DNA of 64,000 bases from DAOVRL01 sp023128595 (GTDB lineage: Bacteria; Planctomycetota; Phycisphaerae; Sedimentisphaerales; Anaerobacaceae), in contig DAOVRL010000002.1 of the NCBI GenBank assembly GCA_030628155.1, positions 1 to 64,000 on the forward strand, written 5' to 3'. The notes under the pieces were generated by a model. It was not told the DNA's origin. It saw only the letters and a list, made by a program, of their open reading frames with translations, and ran no database searches. Positions 35,786 through 44,209 of the stretch are shown one piece after another. Every line of letters starts with the position of its first letter. Position 1 is the first letter of the stretch. Made by a program: the position numbers and the translations under genes.

Positions 35786-36153
35786 GGCAAAACCCCTTCA
35801 TCTGAATGACCCAGCTCATCTGGTCGGACAAATCTCAAATACATTAACAACTGAACTTTTGCAAAATTGCAGGTTAGGCCTATATTGTTGAAGAAAATCT
35901 TCTTTATGATTTTCTTCAATAATTACCTAAGTGCTTATGCCATAATACATTGCCGTTGAAAAGAAAAAATCAAGAGACGATTTTTTCTTTTCTAAGTAGG
36001 CCTAACCTGCAATTTTGCAAGACTCTTGTTAACAGCTCCGGCACGCCTCACGGCGATAGCCGCTGAAATGAATTTGTGGGTTCTATTATGGCGGGGTTTG
36101 GCTGGGAAGTGAAATGAAATCGGGGCCAATTATGAGGATTTTGGTGTTTGCTA
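35786..36153. other. intergenic region containing the 162-bp element
   Basis: Apart from the inverted-repeat element at 35859-36020 (listed separately), the remaining flanks hold nothing recognisable. The promoter of the FG-GAP gene must lie within or beyond the element. Confidence 0.6.
35859..36020. mobile_element. 162-bp three-hairpin inverted-repeat element, copy 1 (MITE-like)
   Basis: The 24-bp terminal arms 35859-35882 and 35997-36020 are perfectly complementary (core GCAGGTTAGGCCTA / TAGGCCTAACCTGC). Inside are two further stems: 35884-35899 with 35908-35923 (15 of 16 pairs) and a perfect 14-bp stem GAAAAGAAAAAATC / GATTTTTTCTTTTC (35958-35971, 35979-35992). The fold is a three-way junction. 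A second copy of equal length is at 55216-55377. No transposase is encoded and no clear target duplication is visible, so mobilisation would need a helper enzyme. Confidence 0.88.
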
Positions 36154-39081
36154 TTAGTCCAGTGTCGGGTGGATTATTTGCCCTCGTGCCTGTGCGAGGG
36201 TGTTTTCGTAGGAGCCGAAGAATTCCGAGTTGCAATCGAGCCAGAGGACCAGTCGGTGGAGATCTTCCGGCGAGAGCTTGACGGCGTAATGCTGCTGGTC
36301 CATATACGGCAGGAGCGGTGAGGCTTTTGCGCCGAATTTTCCGGGGATGGTTCGGCTGCCGCCGTGGACTCCCTGATTTATTGAGCCGTTTGAGACGTGG
36401 AAGTAGAATCCGTACTTCTCGGCCAGATTATTGTAGGAGCGGGTCCACCCGTTCTTGCCCTCGATTATGCCGGTCAGGTCGAGTGCCTTTTTCTGCTGGT
36501 GGCAGGTAACACAGTTTCTATCGAGAACGGGCTGAACGAGACGGACGTAGTTGAATGGGTTTGAGCCGTCCAGATCGGGGCGGATTTTCGAGGGTGGGCG
36601 TTGCATCGCAAGTGGGATCCTTGTTGATTGCTTTGGCGCCCGATGCTTCGGCTCGTGGCAGCCCAGGCAGGTTAGTTGTTCGCCTGGGTGTACGTATGTG
36701 CCGGAGCGCATCGACTGGATTGCCATACCGCGTGCATCGAGGGCCTGGAAATAGATCAATTTGCCAACTGGTGCTTCGAAATGTGCACTTCCGTCGGGCT
36801 CGACGGGCACCGTACCGAGGACGGCTCTGGCGTTGGTCTGATTGCCGATGCCGATACGCGGCTGATTTGGCGGCGGGGTCGTCTTTGGGAGAACCTGAAC
36901 AATTCGCAGAGCAGCGACTTTGGCGTTTTTGGGCCACTGGAAATCGCTGTTGTACACGTTCATAACGGTTATGGTTTCCTGCGGATACTTGCCGCCGGCC
37001 TTGTGCACAGCGTTGGCTGTCTGTACGGTTCCGGCGGGAATCAGGGGCGGCACAGGGCGCGGACGCAGGGGGATGGGGCTGAGGGACGAAATAGACGGGT
37101 CGCGATAGATCAGCTCGCGGTTGCCGAAGCGGTCGATCCAGTAGATGCCGCGGTTCTTGGCGTCGGTGTCGTAGGCGCACAGGTAGTCGTCCTCGCTCAG
37201 CGGCCAGGCCGTGCCGTACTTCATGTACTCGCGAATGGGCCTGGCTTCAGCTTCCGGGAAAGGGGTATCGGGCGTCAGCCGCGTCAGTTGCGCCATTGCC
37301 CGGTCGTCCTCGATGCGCGGATCGATCAGGACCAGCGACCCGAAGGCGTTGCCGTGGTGCGAGCCCGTGGTGGCGACGTAGCGGTGCGAGCCGGGGATCG
37401 CACGAATGCTCATTTCCATCCAGGGTCGGCTTTCGCGCCGCTGCGGATAGTTGCCGTGGAACGAGCGGGGGTCGCGGCCGTCGGGAAAAGAGGTCCATAT
37501 ATGATGGGCGATGTTGGTGTCGCGATCTACGTAGTCCCAGCGGGTATAAACAATCATTCCGTCGTTGTTTACGCTGGGGTGCCATTCGTGGGTTTCGTGG
37601 TAGCTCAAGCGGATGATGTCGGCGCCGTCCGAGGTCATCGAGTGCATCGCGTAGGTCGGGCAATGCCGGCCACAGCGCAGATACCCGCCTCGCCGTCCGG
37701 ATGTAAATGCGATTCGGGCGTTAGGCAGAAAGCACGGGTCGAAGTCGTCCCAGTGGCCGTCGGTCAACTGTACCAGGCCGGTGCCGTCGGCATTGACCTT
37801 GAAGATGTGGTAGCTGATATCGGGGGCCCACTCATAGGCCTCCTTGCCGCGGTATTTCTCATAGGCCCTGGCCTGTGTGTAGGCGAAGAGGATGGTCTTG
37901 CCGTCGTACGACAGCTCGGGCGATAGAAACGCGCCGGTGGAAAGGTCGTCGCCGGTGAGCCGGCCCCGCTCGACGACCGAGTCTTCCAGCACATTGATCA
38001 ACTTCGGACTGGGACCGAAGGGGCCGGAGAGGATGAAGAGTCCGCCGCCTGGCCGGGCGTTGCAGCCGTAGTACTGGTCGCACATGTGGAACACGCCGCC
38101 GGGGTCGTGACGCTTGATAAACAGTATTTTGTCGAAATTAAGGAGCGGATTGGAAAAGGCGATCCGACGAGTGAGCCGGCGGGCATCGAGATATATCTGT
38201 CTGCGGGGGTCTTGGGGCACGTTGCCGGCTTCTTGGAGTTTGGACAGCCGGGCGTCGAGCTTCTCCAGCTCAATCTCCAGCGGATCCAGTCGCCCGGGCT
38301 CGGCGTCGGGCCGAAGCCGGGCTACAAGTGCCCTGCCGCGTTCAACGACTTCCCGGGTGTGGGCCAGCTTGAAACCTCCGCCGAGTGCCTTCGGCGGCGG
38401 AGCCGAATCAGTAGTATCGGGCAGCGTTCCAGGGTACGAATACTGGCTGACGCTTTTTTGGTCCGCCGGCTTACCGAGGCCGATGTTTTTCTGCGGGTCG
38501 TCAGTTGAATAGACTTCGACCTCATCCAGGGCGAAGGAGCATCTGCCGGGGATTTGCAGTCGCACGATGCGGGCGGTTACGTTTTTGTGCTTTAGGGTGA
38601 GTGTGAGCGGTTTGTTTTCCTTGACGCCGTAGAAGGTCAGGCCGTTGTGCTGATAGATTTGCTTGAATTCCCGGTCCTGACTGGCTACAAATACGCGAAT
38701 TTGCCGAGTGCGAGAGGCGGTGTTCCGGTCGGTTCGGTTGAAGATGACGATGCGGTCGAGCTTGTATTCGTTCTGCAAATCGACCTGCCACCAGGGGTCC
38801 TGCTCGCCGCTGGCGGTGTGGAATCCCCACCGGCCATTCTTGACTCCGTCGCAGGCTCCGGCGGCGTCCTGGGCGGTGGTTACGCCGTGGGCGTTTACCT
38901 TTGGGTCGAGTTTCGTGGATTTAGCGGCAGTGAATCGGCTGTCCTGCCCAATCCAATCGGCCTCGGTCAATTCTCGCATTGAAGCACCGATGTCGATTGT
39001 GCGGGCGGAGCTTAAACGGGCTGACGGGGCAAACATAACGACTATCAGCGCCAAACCGGCCTTCATTATACATCGTTTCAT
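36154..39081 (-). CDS. exported discoidin/TolB-propeller/di-c-heme protein (hydrazine-synthase-alpha-like)
   Basis: The 975-residue protein has a signal peptide (about 1-26) and an N-terminal F5/8 type C (discoidin) domain (about 35-195; WWQVDLQNEYKLDRIVIFNR). A long TolB/WD40-like middle part (about 300-680; DDFDPCFLPNARIAFTSGRR) and a domain like the middle domain of hydrazine synthase alpha follow. Two CxxCH c-heme motifs lie near the C-terminus, CLGCH (about 803) and CVTCH (about 856). Related multi-domain proteins are common in planctomycetes that do no anammox, so hydrazine synthesis is not implied. A redox or polysaccharide-linked role is possible. GAGG precedes the ATG. Confidence 0.82.
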   Translation of the reverse strand: MKRCIMKAGLALIVVMFAPSARLSSARTIDIGASMRELTEADWIGQDSRFTAAKSTKLDPKVNAHGVTTAQDAAGACDGVKNGRWGFHTASGEQDPWWQVDLQNEYKLDRIVIFNRTDRNTASRTRQIRVFVASQDREFKQIYQHNGLTFYGVKENKPLTLTLKHKNVTARIVRLQIPGRCSFALDEVEVYSTDDPQKNIGLGKPADQKSVSQYSYPGTLPDTTDSAPPPKALGGGFKLAHTREVVERGRALVARLRPDAEPGRLDPLEIELEKLDARLSKLQEAGNVPQDPRRQIYLDARRLTRRIAFSNPLLNFDKILFIKRHDPGGVFHMCDQYYGCNARPGGGLFILSGPFGPSPKLINVLEDSVVERGRLTGDDLSTGAFLSPELSYDGKTILFAYTQARAYEKYRGKEAYEWAPDISYHIFKVNADGTGLVQLTDGHWDDFDPCFLPNARIAFTSGRRGGYLRCGRHCPTYAMHSMTSDGADIIRLSYHETHEWHPSVNNDGMIVYTRWDYVDRDTNIAHHIWTSFPDGRDPRSFHGNYPQRRESRPWMEMSIRAIPGSHRYVATTGSHHGNAFGSLVLIDPRIEDDRAMAQLTRLTPDTPFPEAEARPIREYMKYGTAWPLSEDDYLCAYDTDAKNRGIYWIDRFGNRELIYRDPSISSLSPIPLRPRPVPPLIPAGTVQTANAVHKAGGKYPQETITVMNVYNSDFQWPKNAKVAALRIVQVLPKTTPPPNQPRIGIGNQTNARAVLGTVPVEPDGSAHFEAPVGKLIYFQALDARGMAIQSMRSGTYVHPGEQLTCLGCHEPKHRAPKQSTRIPLAMQRPPSKIRPDLDGSNPFNYVRLVQPVLDRNCVTCHQQKKALDLTGIIEGKNGWTRSYNNLAEKYGFYFHVSNGSINQGVHGGSRTIPGKFGAKASPLLPYMDQQHYAVKLSPEDLHRLVLWLDCNSEFFGSYENTLAQARGQIIHPTLD

Positions 39082-39255
39082 TCCGGCGATCCTCGATATG
39101 ACTGAGTTTACTCGATTATACCGTAATTTGCGGCGATATCAAACGATTTGAACGGAAAATGAGGGGGTGGACTCCAATCGGCGGCTTTACGGATTGCTGC
39201 CTCGGCTGGGGTATTAGACTCTTGTCTTTTCCTGCTGACCTGAGCCCCCTTTTTT

Positions 39256-39399
39256 GGTACGTGTTTAGCCAGCTATTAGTATTGATAGCGACTATTTCAT
39301 GACTAATTCTTCCGTTAAAGACGTTAATTGCCGCCAAAAATGGCCAATTTTCGCCTCAAGATCCACGTATCAGTACTGGTTTCAGGGTAAACACGTACC
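39256..39399. repeat. 144-bp segment bounded by a 12-bp inverted repeat
   Basis: GGTACGTGTTTA (39256-39267) is exactly complementary to TAAACACGTACC (39388-39399). Both arms are flanked on the outside by a T6 run next to C or G bases. The spacing and size suggest another small non-autonomous element or a large cruciform, but only one copy is seen. Confidence 0.5.
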
Positions 39400-39542
39400 T
39401 TTTTTGGGGCCATTTTGCGACTCTTCGAGGGATCGGGGCTTTTTTTGGCCTTGCGCATCGCTTTGGAAACCGTCTCTGTCGTAAAGATACCGAGGTTATG
39501 AAAAAATTTTCTCGCCGAACGAAGATTTTTTTGATATTTCAC

Positions 39543-39571
39543 TTGACAAAATATGACGCAGCGGATATTCT
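39543..39571 (+). promoter_or_regulatory. sigma70-type promoter with no downstream gene
   Basis: TTGACA (39543-39548), a 17-bp spacer and TATTCT (39566-39571) match a sigma70 promoter on the plus strand. The nearest downstream gene is on the opposite strand, so a non-coding transcript is suggested. Confidence 0.5.
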
Positions 39572-39604
39572 ATACTCAGACCTATTGATGGCGAGTATCG
39601 TGAG

Positions 39605-39631
39605 GTGTGCCATACGGGTGGCAATTTTTGT
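39605..39631 (+). terminator. short terminator-like hairpin after the orphan promoter
   Basis: TGCCA-TACGGG-TGGCA followed by ATTTTTG forms a small stem with a U-run about 30-50 nt after the predicted transcription start. It could be a terminator or an attenuator; the stem is only 5 bp, so strength is doubtful. Confidence 0.4.
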
Positions 39632-39701
39632 TAGCAGTGAGCTTTTTTCTGCGGGAAAAAGTTAGCACTATCGAGCTTTTTGATATATAATTTAAGTAGA
39701 G

Positions 39702-39769
39702 CATTCAGCAGGGCTGGGGATATCTCGCTTTTTCCTCTCCCTCCGCACCTCAGCCCTGTTCCTTTTTTT
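39702..39769 (+). terminator. intrinsic terminator at the end of a putative small RNA
   Basis: CAGGGCTGGGG pairs with CCTCAGCCCTG (11 bp with one G-U) across a pyrimidine-rich loop of nearly 30 nt and is followed by CCTTTTTTT. It would end a transcript of about 190 nt from the promoter at 39543. Confidence 0.55.
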
Positions 39770-40076
39770 GCGGTCAGATCGTTGGGTATTCCGTCTTCTC
39801 GGTGTCACCCTTATTAAGATTATCGGAGTAGGATTCAGCATTTTGAGTATTTTTCCTGTTAGATTCCGAAAATATCCGGGCGGAACTGCGATTCACCAGC
39901 CGCTCTTGGTCTGGGATTCAGCCTTTGATGCCGACGTTGCGGGGGCGGCGGCTTCGCCGGAAGCAGTTAATAGTCTCCCTGTGTGAGGAGCTGCCCTGGC
40001 CACAGGTCGAATCCGGTTTGAAGGGAAAAGGTGCTTGCCGGCTGCGGGTGGTGGAAGAGGTTCCTTGAAGAATCGT

Positions 40077-40823
40077 TTAGTACTCGTTGTTCAAGAATCT
40101 GATTAGCTCTTCGGGGACGTAGTCGCCGGCAAATGTGAGGATGTCGTTTATTTCCGCTTTGGTCAGGTCGGGTTTGATCTGCCGGTTGTTAATATCGACG
40201 TTTACAATTATGCCGAAGAGCATATTCTGCTCTGGCATACTTGCGTCGCCCTTGCCGGCACGCATTACGCGGGTCGGCCTTATTTCAAGATTGATATTTT
40301 TTCCTTCCTTTGGTGTCTCAAGGCGGATGTTCAAGTTGCTAATCTTGTCTTTCCAGACGTCGTTTTTCAAGTTACTGGCTATTATCTCGAGGGAGTCTAT
40401 CTGTCCTGTGTCGAAGACAAGTTCGTGAATCACACCCACACGGCGGACGGCTCGGTCTGAGAACCTGGTTCTTAGCTCATCGAGGGCCTTGCGAAATATC
40501 TTGTCTTTCTGGGGGATATCCACATCCTGCGGCTGGTCGATATAAAGGCGCTCGGGGAAAGTAAAAAGCGGGCCTCGGCCAGTCAATATGAACGTCGGCA
40601 TATCAACGCGTTTATTGCCGGAGACGACAAAATTCTTCTGCACGCGAAGCTGGTTGGGGCCCGACAGCAGCGTCTCAAAGACCTCGGGGAACTGCTCGAT
40701 CAGCCAGTTGCAATAGTCCTGGAGCTTGGTTTTTTCGTCCTTGAGGACGATCATCGGCTGGATGTGCATGCCGTATTTGACCACGTGCTGCGATATGTTG
40801 TCCGTGCTGAATTCGTAATTCAT
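40077..40823 (-). CDS. protein of unknown function
   Basis: The family is not recognised. The frame gives 248 residues from ATG 40823 (MNYEFSTDNISQHVVKYGMH). Features are an N-terminal IVLKDEKTKLQDYCNWLIEQF helix, a central mixed alpha/beta region with GVIHELVFDTGQ and a C-terminal NNRQIKPDLTKAEINDILTF segment that looks like a helical closing region. There is no signal peptide or membrane segment. Size and layout recall the uncharacterised TIGR04255-type proteins, but this is a guess. It lies 123 bp downstream of the terminase gene on the same strand. An upstream frame extension to 40937 is unsupported. Confidence 0.65.
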   Translation of the reverse strand: MNYEFSTDNISQHVVKYGMHIQPMIVLKDEKTKLQDYCNWLIEQFPEVFETLLSGPNQLRVQKNFVVSGNKRVDMPTFILTGRGPLFTFPERLYIDQPQDVDIPQKDKIFRKALDELRTRFSDRAVRRVGVIHELVFDTGQIDSLEIIASNLKNDVWKDKISNLNIRLETPKEGKNINLEIRPTRVMRAGKGDASMPEQNMLFGIIVNVDINNRQIKPDLTKAEINDILTFAGDYVPEELIRFLNNEY

Positions 40824-40946
40824 TTTTTTCGCCCGCCTAAACCGATTGCTATGCGAGTTTTCAACTTCGCACAGTGTACAGAACCAGGCTCGACAAGTCA
40901 AAAGAAACGAGACGTCGCAGACTGCACTCCATTCCATTCCCGCACG

Positions 40947-42464
40947 CTAATAGCGTCTGGCGGTGGTTTTTTGGTTGTTTTTTTGGTTTATGAAGAAGTA
41001 GCGTAGTGCGTCTATTGGGTGGTCGTAGATGCCGTCTTTTAGTGGTAGTTCTTGTGGAGCGGCGGTTGTTGCGGGGTCGGGGTAGTGGTAGCACTGCATC
41101 GCCTCGATCAGTCGCGGGCATTGGGGGGATATTAGGAGCGAGCTTCGGCCGTCGCCGGAGCGTATTGCCCGGCGGACAAGCTCAATGCCTTCGAGGATGC
41201 GGCTTCGCCTGAATCGCGTTAGTATCCCAAGCGTCCTGAGCTCTCGCACGATGCTGGTGCCTGTAACGTCGTTAACGCCGGCGCCGGCAGGGTCGCAGAA
41301 GGTGGCGGCCACCTGCTCTTCGGCGCAGAGGGTTCGGGTCTTTATCTCGGCGGCGTGGACATCGATAGTCGCCCTGCTGCGGATATATTCATCTATGACT
41401 CGGATGACGCCGGCGTTGTCCACCTGGATCCAGAGGCAGACGAATGGATTTACGAAGCCGAAATCGAGTGTGCGGTAGAGGGGCAGGTTCGGGTCGTAGT
41501 CGATCGGCTGGACGTGGACGGCGGGATCGAACTCGGCAAAGACGACGTTCTCCAGTGACGGCCTTTTGCAGAGCATCTCGGCCTCGAAGCCTGCCCTGCT
41601 GGCGCGGCGCATCTGCGTGATGCAGTCGTCGATTTTGAGGTAGCCGTTTGCGTGTTTTGCCCTGCCTTGGCAGTCGGGCCATAAGGGACACTGGGAACAC
41701 GTTCTGCCAATACACTTCTCAATCACCTCCCACACGCACCACTTGAAGACCGGCGTTCCGAATTGCGGTGCAGAGGCAACAACTCTCTGCATCAAGCCGT
41801 AGGGTCGGTGCATTGTGCTGATAAGCTCCATAGCGGCGAGGAGGTTTGCGGTGCTCTGGGTTGTGAACTTTGCGGCTGCGAAGACGTCTTCGTCGAAAAG
41901 CTCGACCTCGTCGCAGCGGAGCTTCTGTATATGCTGGCCGCGGACACTGGTGGGCGATTGTGTTAAGACCTCGACTGTGGAGTTGTTGGTGAATCGGCAC
42001 TTGCCTTTTAGAGCGGGGCCGCTTAGGAATTCATCGAAGCCGTGGTGAAGAAAGCCGGTGAGGTATTCGTACATTCTGGAGGACTGCTCGCCCGATCCGC
42101 CTAAGATTCTTACCTGGCAGTTGGGTTTGAAGATGCAGTCGAGCAGCGTGGCGACGGCGGCCAGCTCTGTTTTGCCGCCGGCACGGTTGGCCCAGATGAC
42201 GGCGTCTGCGTTTTTCATCGCTCGTTGCTCGTGACCCGTCGCTCGCAAATCCGGGAAGTCGGCGGAGAAGCTATGCCAGAGGTAGTCCATCGGACTGTTG
42301 TGTTCGGGGCAGATTCGCTTATCCGGGACACTGATGCCGAGGAAGACTTTGACGTAGTTCCTGAGGTCCTGTCTGGTCGTCGGCCGAGTCCGCCGAAGGG
42401 TCTTGTAAACGTGGGAAGCCATTTCGAGATTGGTCTGACGTTTGGTTGGAATGGTTGTTGTCAT
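40947..42464 (-). CDS. phage-type terminase large subunit
   Basis: Large terminases power DNA packaging into phage heads and cut the concatemer. The 505-residue protein has a Walker A-like WANRAGGKTELAAV, Walker B LRCDEVELFDED and a C-terminal RNase H-like nuclease region. That region has acidic residues in YRTLDFGFVNPF and RVIDEYIRSRATIDVHAAE and the final acidic site in YDHPIDALRYFF. A four-cysteine CSQCPLWPDC segment lies between the domains. AGGAGGG precedes the ATG. No portal, capsid or protease gene is nearby; a small-terminase-like gene is 17 kb away on the same strand. It looks intact. Confidence 0.85.
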   Translation of the reverse strand: MTTTIPTKRQTNLEMASHVYKTLRRTRPTTRQDLRNYVKVFLGISVPDKRICPEHNSPMDYLWHSFSADFPDLRATGHEQRAMKNADAVIWANRAGGKTELAAVATLLDCIFKPNCQVRILGGSGEQSSRMYEYLTGFLHHGFDEFLSGPALKGKCRFTNNSTVEVLTQSPTSVRGQHIQKLRCDEVELFDEDVFAAAKFTTQSTANLLAAMELISTMHRPYGLMQRVVASAPQFGTPVFKWCVWEVIEKCIGRTCSQCPLWPDCQGRAKHANGYLKIDDCITQMRRASRAGFEAEMLCKRPSLENVVFAEFDPAVHVQPIDYDPNLPLYRTLDFGFVNPFVCLWIQVDNAGVIRVIDEYIRSRATIDVHAAEIKTRTLCAEEQVAATFCDPAGAGVNDVTGTSIVRELRTLGILTRFRRSRILEGIELVRRAIRSGDGRSSLLISPQCPRLIEAMQCYHYPDPATTAAPQELPLKDGIYDHPIDALRYFFINQKNNQKTTARRY

Positions 42465-42627
42465 AATTCCCTCCTAATAAGAGATGAGAGGTGTATTTTA
42501 TTGGTGGTGCCGGATTACGGCCCAATAAGAACATACTTGCTGTGCAGGCCTGGGGCAAAACGCTACGGCCATGGAAGATTAGTTGGCTGACCGCACGTCA
42601 GTCCAGTACCGCTTGTTGTGTTCACTG

Positions 42628-43002
42628 TCAACTACGGTATCTGCGGAGTATCTTCTTCTTGTCTTCTGACGGCTTGTCACCTTTGTAATAGATTTCGATG
42701 AACTCTATGATGCCCTCTTCGCTGTAGTAGGCATACGTTATCCTTATTCCGCTTGCGGCCCCTTTTCCCTTGAGGGACTTGCATGCGAACTTCCGGGCTT
42801 TGTATATTTCAGGATATTGTATGCCGAGCCCGGACATCCGGACACACCCTCTGTTGTCGATTCCCAGCTTGTGAAAGAGCTGTAGCTGCCTCTCAATGAA
42901 AACATTTAGGTCTTCGTCGAGTGTCCTGAACCTCTTGCACAGCTTCTTGAGGTCTCTGTCGAACTCAGGGAGTCTCCGCACCTCACTGAATATCTTCTTC
43001 AT
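42628..43002 (-). CDS. RelE/ParE-superfamily toxin paired with the Panacea antitoxin
   Basis: The 124-residue protein has the RelE-like order of elements: an N-terminal helix pair (RRLPEFDRDLKKLCKRFRTL), then strands KARKFACKSLKGKGAASGIR, ITYAYYSEEGIIEFIEIYYK, and a basic tail KKKILRRYRS. It is larger than minimal RelE proteins. It overlaps the 3' end of the antitoxin gene by 20 nt, so it is second in the operon. Ribosome-dependent mRNA cleavage is typical of the family; the activity here is inferred. Base composition is lower in G+C than the neighbours. Confidence 0.75.
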   Translation of the reverse strand: MKKIFSEVRRLPEFDRDLKKLCKRFRTLDEDLNVFIERQLQLFHKLGIDNRGCVRMSGLGIQYPEIYKARKFACKSLKGKGAASGIRITYAYYSEEGIIEFIEIYYKGDKPSEDKKKILRRYRS

Positions 43003-43780
43003 CGTAAGACCTCACCGAATAGACAGGCGTGCGATAGAAAACAGCCTCGTAGTCTATCACATGGCCATCTTCTGTCGTCAACCATGGAACATCGTTGTGT
43101 GAGTATGCGCTTATTTCACTGGCATTCTTGTCAGAGAGTCTATCGAGGACACTGTCTATCACAGCCATTTCTCTTGCACTTAGTATAGACAAGTCCGGCT
43201 CTCGGAGAGGGAGATACTTCTTCTGGGGGTACTGGAAATACTTCGTCTGCACTTTTGTCAGATCTTTCCCTTCCATTTGGCCCACGATTTTCGCGAACTC
43301 TTTTGGGGTGGGACCGTGATGGTTCTTTATATAAGAGGCACCAATCAACTGCTCTTCGTATTTCTCATAATAATCAAAGTCTATAAAGTACAGAAGTTTA
43401 TACAGGACGACCTCACCAACGTTAGGTTTGGAGCCAACCTGCTTCAGGACATAGAGCAACACTTCCTTGAACTTTGACACATTCTTTTGGGGAACACTTA
43501 TGCGCATAGGCTGTTTTCGCTTCAAACTTGGCTTCTTCTTTGTGCGCAGAGTTACTGTAATATCTTGTTCGAGGTTAAGTAGAATATCTGATGTGACGTT
43601 GAATATCTTACAAAGCGTGGCAGTTTCCTGAGCTGTGGTTTTCCTTTGCCCGTTTTCAATCTGAGAAACCGTGACCCTACTAACGCCCAGCCTGTCAGCC
43701 AGCTCCTGCTGGGAGAGACCGATGTGCTCTCTGAACTGGCTGACTCTGGTACCAAGCTTTTTGTTGAAATCAGTGGCCAT
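42983..43780 (-). CDS. XRE-family antitoxin with Panacea (DUF4065) domain
   Basis: The 265-residue protein has an N-terminal XRE helix-turn-helix (about 11-66: SQQELADRLGVSRVTVSQIE) and a C-terminal Panacea/SocA-like domain (about 100-230: VLLYVLKQVGSKPNVGEVVL, YKLLYFIDFDYYEKYEEQL, HHGPTPKEF). The Panacea domain is a known hyperpromiscuous antitoxin module that neutralises unrelated toxins. AGGAGG lies 6 nt before the ATG at 43780. The gene comes first in the pair, and the promoter with duplicated boxes (43814-43854) suggests autoregulation by the HTH. Confidence 0.88.
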   Translation of the reverse strand: MATDFNKKLGTRVSQFREHIGLSQQELADRLGVSRVTVSQIENGQRKTTAQETATLCKIFNVTSDILLNLEQDITVTLRTKKKPSLKRKQPMRISVPQKNVSKFKEVLLYVLKQVGSKPNVGEVVLYKLLYFIDFDYYEKYEEQLIGASYIKNHHGPTPKEFAKIVGQMEGKDLTKVQTKYFQYPQKKYLPLREPDLSILSAREMAVIDSVLDRLSDKNASEISAYSHNDVPWLTTEDGHVIDYEAVFYRTPVYSVRSYDEEDIQ

Positions 43781-43813
43781 ATCTAACCTCCTAATACATC
43801 CAGACTACGCATA

Positions 43814-43854
43814 ATTATACACTATGAAATAAAATATGTCAAGCGTATGTCAAG
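43814..43854 (-). promoter_or_regulatory. perfect consensus sigma70 promoter with repeated boxes for the toxin-antitoxin operon
   Basis: On the minus strand TTGACA (43837-43842), a 17-bp spacer and TATAAT (43814-43819) match consensus at all 12 positions. CTTGACATA occurs twice, 11 bp apart (43835-43843 and 43846-43854), which is one helical turn. The pair is a likely operator for the XRE antitoxin. The leader to the ATG would be about 27 nt. Confidence 0.8.
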
Positions 43855-44209
43855 ATATTTTACATAAATATCGGCAAAATTGTTGGGCCAGAACAACTAA
43901 AAAATGGCGAAACAGCAACAACTTCCTCTCGCCAGGAGCAGATCTCCGAATATCGTAGTGTATGGGGTAGAATCGTAAATCAGTTGTCAAAACTCGGTTT
44001 CAGCAGTTATTCCAGTGGTTACTGCTGGGCATCCTTGGGGGCAGCGCTACGCCTCGGTCCGGGATGAACCACCATTGTCAGGCAAATTTGCAAAGTTTCG
44101 CTTTTTCCAATTTTCGGGTCTCCCAAAGCAGCGAGACGAATCCTCAACTGGTCGGTATTATACCAGATTTGAGGGCATTTGTCCAGAGGTTTTTCGCACT
44201 GCATAGCGG
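43855..44209. other. intergenic region upstream of the toxin-antitoxin promoter
   Basis: These 355 bp between the toxin-antitoxin operon and the end of the FAD oxidoreductase gene hold no recognised gene or strong structure. Confidence 0.5.

Larger units (their letters stand above)
39082..40076. other. 995-bp region without a supported gene
   Basis: It contains a 12-bp inverted repeat (39256-39267 with 39388-39399), an orphan sigma70-type promoter with two downstream terminators (39543-39769, listed separately), and 300 bp before 40077 with nothing recognised. Short frames at 39324-39542 (minus) and 39768-39986 (plus) lack ribosome-binding sites and family signatures. Confidence 0.6.

Noticed and set aside
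36676..37926. 416-codon frame antisense to the discoidin/c-heme gene
   Set aside because: High-G+C shadow frame; the opposite strand has clear domains and c-heme motifs.
36154..39081. Hydrazine synthase (anammox) alpha subunit as a literal function
   Set aside because: No beta/gamma subunits or other anammox genes; the domain set is common in non-anammox planctomycetes.
39324..39542. 72-codon basic minus-strand frame (GTG start)
   Set aside because: No ribosome-binding site; the start lies in the orphan promoter and the frame crosses an inverted repeat.
39768..39986. 72-codon plus-strand frame
   Set aside because: Starts with TTG inside a terminator T-run; no family signature.
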